Source: Coix lacryma-jobi var. lacryma-jobi (lineage: Eukaryota; Streptophyta; Magnoliopsida; Poales; Poaceae). Taken from it: a DNA stretch of 64,000 bases. Shown here piece by piece: positions 58,461 to 64,000 of the stretch. Position 1 is the first letter of the stretch, and each line of letters starts with the position of its first letter. Location: NCBI GenBank assembly GCA_009763385.1, contig CM019830.1, forward strand, positions 89,666,289 to 89,730,288, in the 5' to 3' direction. Below the pieces are notes generated by a model, which did no database searches, was not told the DNA's origin, and worked only from the letters and a program-made list of their open reading frames with translations. The position numbers and the translations under genes were made by a program.

Positions 58461-59055
58461 GAGAGCCACCCCTCCTCTCTCTCTATCCTTGCAGTCATTT
58501 GTTCCTGAGCACTCTCTCTCTCTAGCCCCCGCTTAGGTTCTAATCATACCTCGCTGCAAGCGATCCGCAGAGACGGGAATCATACCTCTGTGTATTTGGC
58601 TATTTTGAGGAAACGAGACTGTATTCTCGTTGTCTCCTCGTGTGGAGGAAGTTTGGCTGAAATCGAATCGAATCGTGTCTTGTGTTCTTCACGTTTTGGT
58701 TTTTCATCTCCCGGAGATTTGCCTTGTTCTCCCTCTTCGTGAGATGATTTTTGATTCCACTTGAATCAATTTGTTCTTGGTCGTGAGCCCCTTCTTTCTA
58801 CCGAAGGAATTCTCTCCTAACCTCGTGAATCCATAAATCGGGTTGATTTTGTGTTCGTTCTTCGTTCTTCCCCCTTTTACGGTGATCCACGAATCTCTCT
58901 TGATTGACTTGGTTTGGTGCGATGATTTCTTAGGATTAGCACCCCAATACATAGAGGATCACCTGGGAGAAGTTTGATCAAAGTCCCTTTTGATTTGGTC
59001 GAGTTTTGATCGAATTGACTTTTGTCCTGAGCTATTTTTCTGCTCTCTGTTCATC

Positions 59056-59320
59056 CGCGGACAGTTCGCGCCCCCAGCGGCGGACAGTCCGGGACTCGGG
59101 ACTCGGCAGGTTTAGAACAGCGCAGCGCGATACTGTTCTCGGTCTCGTGACCGGCGGACAGTCCGCGGTACAAACCCGCGGACAGTCCGAGACCTGTCTA
59201 GCAGACTTGCAGAACAGTCTGTTTTGGGCTCTGTGGCCGGCGGACAGTCCGGACCACCAGTCGTGGAAAGTCCGGTAGTCACCAGACAGTCCGGGACTCT
59301 GACCCCGGACAATCCGGGAA
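59056..59320 (+). repeat. Cluster of CGGACAGTCCG palindromes in LTR of F
   Basis: Perfect copies at 59081-59091, 59155-59165, 59179-59189 and 59241-59251, with degenerate ones at 59057, 59284 and 59306. Similar CGGAC-n-GTCCG palindromes occur in the LTRs of E. Clusters of this kind have been described in Sirevirus LTRs (from memory). Confidence 0.7.
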
Positions 59321-59560
59321 TCTGCAGCTTGTGCAGTTTTGTCCCGAGGCTTTGGCAGTTGGTTTTGGAGTTTCTTCGGAGGTTCCGCTGTACCACTAGG
59401 ACATCTCCTAGGGTATCCACCTACTCGTAGGTCGTGAACTCTCCAGTTGTTTCGAGTCTTCGCTTTTGGGGTGATTTTCTGGGACAAGGGCCATACTATT
59501 CATGAGTTGAATTTGAGGCTCCCATTCACCCCCCTCTGGTTGCTAATCCGGTCCTTCAAT

Positions 59561-59573
59561 TGGTATCGGAGCC
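59561..59573 (+). other. PBS of element F
   Basis: TGGTATCGGAGCC two bases after the LTR end; initiator tRNA-Met type. Confidence 0.8.
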
Positions 59574-59621
59574 AGTTAAGGATCTTCTCTACCTTAAACG
59601 GTTTCGGATCCTAAGGGCGAC

Positions 59622-62371
59622 ATGGATCGAGGGAACGGCAAGGCTCCCTATTTCGATGGAACGAACTATCCCTATGGGAAGATTCGGATGCGTGCTTATC
59701 TCAATAGCATCGGATCTTCTGTCTGGGAGATATGCGAGAATGCTGAGTACGTAGTCCTTGCGGCTCGAGTGGGTCAGATCCAGATTAACCAACACGAGGC
59801 CAACTCCAAGGCTCGTAATGCTCTTTTGGCCAGCATCTCACTTCCTGAGTTCGAGCGTGTCTCTGAGCTTGAGACGGCACAAGAGATCTGGGTGAAGCTT
59901 CAGAGCTATCACGAGGGGACCGCTCAGGTCAAGACCAGACTCTTTGAGACATACAAGTGAGAGTACGAGAACTTTGTTCAGTTGGAGGGAGAAATGATTG
60001 ACGCCATGTTTACTCGTTTCTGAACGATTGTGAACAAGATGCGTGCAAATCGGGCTAACCTACCCTATGACGATCATGAGAGGGCTCTCAAGTTGCTATA
60101 CGCCCTGGATCGGAGGGTATGGGAGGTGAAGGTGTCGACCATCATAGAGTCTCCATCCTATGACACCCTCACCGTCGACGAGTTGTTCAGGAAGCTCAAG
60201 TCCACCGAGATCGATCACCTGACTCAGGCCAAGCTGAAGAACCCATCTTCACATACCATGGCTTTGGTCTCAGGCACAGGTGGATCGACCTTCTCTACTG
60301 ACGCTTCACCCCCTCTGTTTTCTTTGTCTTCTTTGCTTACAGTCACAGAAGAGTAGTTGGAGGCGTTTGGAGATGACAAGCTTGCCCTCGTCATCACTCG
60401 GTTCTCACGGTTTCACAACAACCGCCTGAATCGCCGGCGTGGTGGCGCACGCGAGGGCTGCTACAAGTGTGGTGATCTAGACCACTTCATGGCGAACTGT
60501 CCCAAGAATGACAAGAGCTTCCCCGGCAAGAATCGCAACTCCAGGCGCAAGGGCAAGCCGGAGAACAAGGCCAGGAAGAAGAAGAAGGGCAGCTATCGCT
60601 GGGAGGACATGGTGAAGGCTTTCGACGCCGGTCGGTGTGCCTTCCTCGCCACCATCAGCGACGGCGAGAAGACCTCCGACGGCGACTCCAGCGACGATGG
60701 GTCCGAGCACAAGACAGAAGAATGCTTCAACGGACTCTGCTTCTTCGGCCACTCCTCCAAGGGCTTGTGCACCACGGCCCTGGACGAAGAGGACTCCAAG
60801 TGCCAGACAAAGGATGCCGACACCGACGACGACGACGACGACGACGATGCTTCTGAGGTATCAACCTCTTCTCTTGTCGATCGTCTTACCGGTGAGCGTG
60901 ATTCTCTTGTTGACATAGTTCTCGGTCAGGACAAGCAACTCAAGCGACCTATCCGAGAGCGCAACGAGTTTAAAGCTAAGATGAATGAGGCGCTTAAGGA
61001 GCTTGAGTTCGCTAGGTCCGAGGTGAAGGTGACCGATGGGGAGGAGTGTGAGGAGTGCACGATGCACATGACAAACTTTGCCACCTTGCAAACCAAGTAT
61101 GCCTCTTTGATTGAGGTGTATGATGAGCTGAAGAGTAGGCTAGACTTGGTGAGTGATTGCAAAGAGTGTCCCTCCCTGAAGAAGGAGCTGGAGGAAGTAA
61201 AGGCAAGGTCTTCTTTGTTGGGTGCGTGCAAGCTTTGTCCTAGCTTGCGAACAGAGTTGGCAGAAGTCAATGCCAAGTTTGCTGAAGCCATGAAGGCCAG
61301 CTCAGTTAGCACCTTGTCCGCTCCATGTGAGCGATGCCTGGGGATGGAGCTTGAGATTGCCAACTGTCGGCATGACAGGATGCAAACCGAGGAGGAAAAC
61401 ACATACCTTCGGTCCATCCAGAGTTGGGTGTCATGCAGTGAGCCGCAGTTGGGCATGATGATCAGTCAGTTCAAGAGGGGAACTGATTGCTCGGGAGTAG
61501 GCTATGCTTCAGGTGGGAAGGGCGCTAGTATCTTTGGCAAGATCGGTGAGTTTAGCGGAGTGAACCCGAGTGAGAAGCTATCCTCTATCCCTAAGCTTAC
61601 CAAGATCATCCCACCTGAGCCTCCGAAGCCTATCACCAAGGATGGTATCCTTGATGAACCTACCAAGGCTCCACCTCGCAAGCAAGTGTGGGTACCTAAA
61701 CCTAACCATCTTAGGAACACACTTGACACTCTTCCTAACGTCTCTAGTGATCCCCTTCCGAGAGGCAAGCAGCCAGCCAGAGTGAACAACCCTCGTAACC
61801 TTAGGAACCAACAACCCAAGAGAGTGGTGAGGTTCGAGTGCGAGTACTGTCACCGTGAGGGTCACCTAGCTGAGTTTTGCTTTCGGAGGAAGAGAGACGC
61901 TAGGAAGGAGTTGGAGCTGAACAACCAGGCCAGGCACCACCCTCTCCATGGTATGCAAGGTCGGGGAGTTCAGAGGCAGGGCGCTGGAACTAGAGGTACA
62001 CCCCCTCAGGTTGCTAGGCCCCAGGCAGCTAGACCACGGGGTGGTGGTCGTGCCCGTCGTGGTTTCGGTCGTCCTCAATACGACTGTGAGCCGGGTGTAA
62101 GAGGTTTTGCTGCTCAGTCCTATAGCGGACCACCTTTTCAGTATGGTGGTGATCGCTTTGCTCAAATGGGACAAGTAGGTCAGTTTGGAGGTTTTTCGTT
62201 CCATAGCAGACCCTCTTTCAGGTTGGCGGTGATCGCTGTCCACCCATGGGACGAGGACAGTTTGGTGTTGCTACTAACACTTTTTCTGGACCTATGACAC
62301 AGCACTGGTATCCTTCTCAGTATACTAACCCCAGTGTTGTGCCATATGCTCACTTCCTGCCTTTCTATTGA
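59622..62371 (+). pseudogene. gag of element F (Sirevirus-like), broken
   Basis: The start gives MDRGNGKAPYFDGTNYPYGK, homologous to the gag of E. One frame runs to about 62200, interrupted by TGA at 59958 and 60021 and TAG at 60354. CCHC knuckle CYKCGDLDHFMANC lies at about 60460. A Lys-rich stretch, an acidic Asp run (about 60820-60850), coiled-coil segments with repeated Cys pairs (CEECTMHM, CKECPSL, CKLCPSL) and a second knuckle CEYCHREGHLAEFC (about 61838-61879) follow, then a Gly/Arg-rich tail. A small indel near 62200 moves the last part to another phase, which ends TTCTATTGA at 62371. It is less decayed than the E copy. Confidence 0.87.
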
Positions 62372-62376
62372 TGCAG

Positions 62377-64000
62377 GAACTTCGGTTGGAGAACATGTGG
62401 CTCATGGATTCCGGGTGTTCGCGCCACATGACCGGAAAGAAGGAATGGTTCTCCAGCCTTAGCCCCGTGATGCACAAGGAGTACATCACTTTCGGGGATA
62501 ATAGTAGAGGTAAGGTTGTTTCTCATGGAGCTATTCGGCTCAATGAGAACTTTGTTCTCAAGGATGTTGCTTTGGTTTCAAACTTGCATTACAATTTGCT
62601 TTCTGTTTCGCAACTCCTTGAAGACGATTGTGAAGTGCGCTTTAAGAAGGGTTTGAGTCGTGTTTTAGACCCTCGGGGAGATCTTGTTTGTCGGATCGTC
62701 CCTTTTGGCCGTGTTTTCAGAGCCGATTTTCTTGCTCTTTTGGCTCTGCTAGATATTTGATGGCTGGTCCTTCTTCTGATTTGTGGAAGTGGCATAGGAG
62801 GCTCGGTCACTTGAGTTTTGACTTGCTAGCAAGACTTAGCTCACTTGGCCTAATCCAAGGATTGCCCAAGCTTAAGTTTCAGAAGGACCTTGTTTGCCAT
62901 CCTTGTCGTCACGGGAAGATGGTTGTTGCTTCCCACCCACCTGTTAATCAGGTGATGACCAAGCGACCCGGCGAGCTTTTACACATGGACACAGTTGGTC
63001 CAGCTCGGGTTTGCTCAGCGGGTGGGAAGTGGTACGTTCTAGTGACCGTGGATGATTTTTCGAGGTACTCTTGGGTGTTTTTCATGGAGGGTAAGGATGA
63101 AGCTTTTCCTTTTGCTCGTGATTTGATCTTGAGGTTGAAAACTGAGTTTCCCCCTAATACCATTAGAGCTATTCGTAGCGATAATGGTACTGAGTTTGAT
63201 AACTCACAGTTTGCCTCTTTCTGTTCTTCTAATGGAATCGAGCATCAGTTTTCTTCTCCTTATGTTCCTCAGCAGAACGGTGTTGTTGAGAGCAAGAACC
63301 GGACCCTTGTTGAGATGGCCAGGACGATGCTCGGTGAGCATAGGACTTCTAGGCATTTTTGGGCCGAGGCGATCAACACCGCTTGCCATGTTTCAAATCG
63401 CATCTTTCTTCGAGCTTTCATGAAAAAGACTTCTTATGAGTTGCGTTTTGGATGGGTACCCAAGGTGTCTCATTTTCGGGTGTTTGGGTGCAAGTGCTTT
63501 ATCCTGAAGCAAGGTAATTTGGACAAATTTGAATCTCTCACTATTGATGGGGTGTTTCTTGGTTATGCTTCTTATTCACGTGCTTATCGAGTTCTTAACG
63601 TTGAGACTAACTGGATAGTGGAGACCTACGAAGTCACATTCAACGAAACTATGCCTTGTGTTTCTTCTGCTTTTGATGTTGCAGGAGAACAGGAGCTGAG
63701 AGAGACTATCTTTGTGGAGGAGGAGCAGGAGAATGCCGATTGGGGTGATTCTGAGCCAACTCCACTGGTTGCCCCCGTCGACCCTGTGATGACCACTTCA
63801 GCTCGAGGACCCGATCCCACGACGTCTTCTTCTTGGGGTCCTCTAGAGCCACCTCTCTAGCGAGCACCCGCTGCACCTGAGGGAGCGACAGCATCTGGCG
63901 AGGGGGAGGCGACTTCGGCAAGGCAAGCGCCCCGAAGCGTTCAGCAAGTTCATCCCCCGCGGCAGATGTTCGGCGGCATCGACCAGCGAGTCACGCGGTC
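62377..64000 (+). pseudogene. pol of element F (PR-INT...), broken, cut by window end
   Basis: Begins in a different phase from gag directly after TTGATGCAG. Protease MDSGCSRHMTG (about 62405), GAG-pre-integrase WHRRLGHLSFDLLARL and CHPCRHGKM (about 62788-62920), integrase HMDTVGPA, VTVDDFSRYSW, SDNGTEF (63177) and QNGVVESKNRTLVEMARTML (Arg to Ser in the ERKN motif), and the linker DQRVTRS that precedes RT at the window end. Lesions: a one-base loss in a T-run near 62733 and TAG at 63858. RT and RNase H lie beyond the window. Confidence 0.87.

Larger units (their letters stand above)
57971..59558 (+). mobile_element. Element F: 5' LTR, right part
   Basis: Continues the LTR split by C. It contains the hairpin array (57983-58191), a plant-like promoter area with TATAAATA (about 58453-58460, in gctataaataagag) and a cluster of CGGACAGTCCG palindromes (59056-59320). 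It ends ATCCGGTCCTTCA before the PBS. Confidence 0.88.

Overview
The window is repeat-rich plant nuclear DNA, almost certainly from a grass (Poaceae) with a large genome. It is a nest of LTR retrotransposons, and I see no intact host gene. The evidence is long Tekay-type chromovirus elements, Sirevirus-type Ty1/copia elements, a gag-only element with a tRNA-Asp-type primer site, and a 'putative gypsy type transposon' (Transposase_28-like) protein gene. The species cannot be named from the sequence.

Layout, left to right. (A) 1-5211: a minus-strand Ty3/gypsy element entering from the left edge, with an upstream ORF (orf0, 1-515), a primer binding site (PBS) and an LTR (845-5211). (H) 5212-5561: the 3' end of a copia LTR into which A inserted. 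(T) An old minus-strand, intron-containing Transposase_28-like gene, now in pieces at 5562-6852 and 18224-19159; its upstream region is at 19160-19557 and 32739-33430. (E) 6875-18156: a complete but decayed Sirevirus-like copia element in an 84-bp intron of T (target-site duplication, TSD, gaaag). (B) 19558-32733: a complete Tekay-like chromovirus upstream of T (TSD aagtt). (F) 33431-33890 plus 57971-64000: a second Sirevirus-like element running off the right edge. (C) 33891-57965: a Tekay-like chromovirus inside the 5' LTR of F (TSD gctac). (G) 46411-48271: a solo LTR in the 3' LTR of C (TSD cttgc). (D) 51077-57747: a minus-strand, gag-only LTR element, also in the 3' LTR of C (TSD atgtc). 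Removing G and D with their TSDs leaves a 4498-bp 3' LTR for C against 4500 bp for its 5' LTR, so the nest is well resolved.

The most unusual content is in the three Tekay-like elements. Each has an ORF upstream of gag whose N-terminus copies the histone H3 tail: B starts with a perfect ARTKQTARK after the Met, and A and C are divergent versions that keep K4, T6, K9, T11 and G12. A coiled coil and an acidic C-terminus follow. Elements B and C also encode an integrase with a C-terminal chromodomain-like segment, the type of module that reads H3 tails. In addition, the LTRs of A, B and C share two short exon-like ORFs in the same reading phase, with splice-like borders, that would encode a small acidic protein. 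Both orf0 and gag start directly after splice-acceptor-like AG dinucleotides. These two signals suggest that the elements use splicing to make regulatory or chromatin-mimic proteins. The gag-pol genes of all elements are broken by premature stops and frameshifts.
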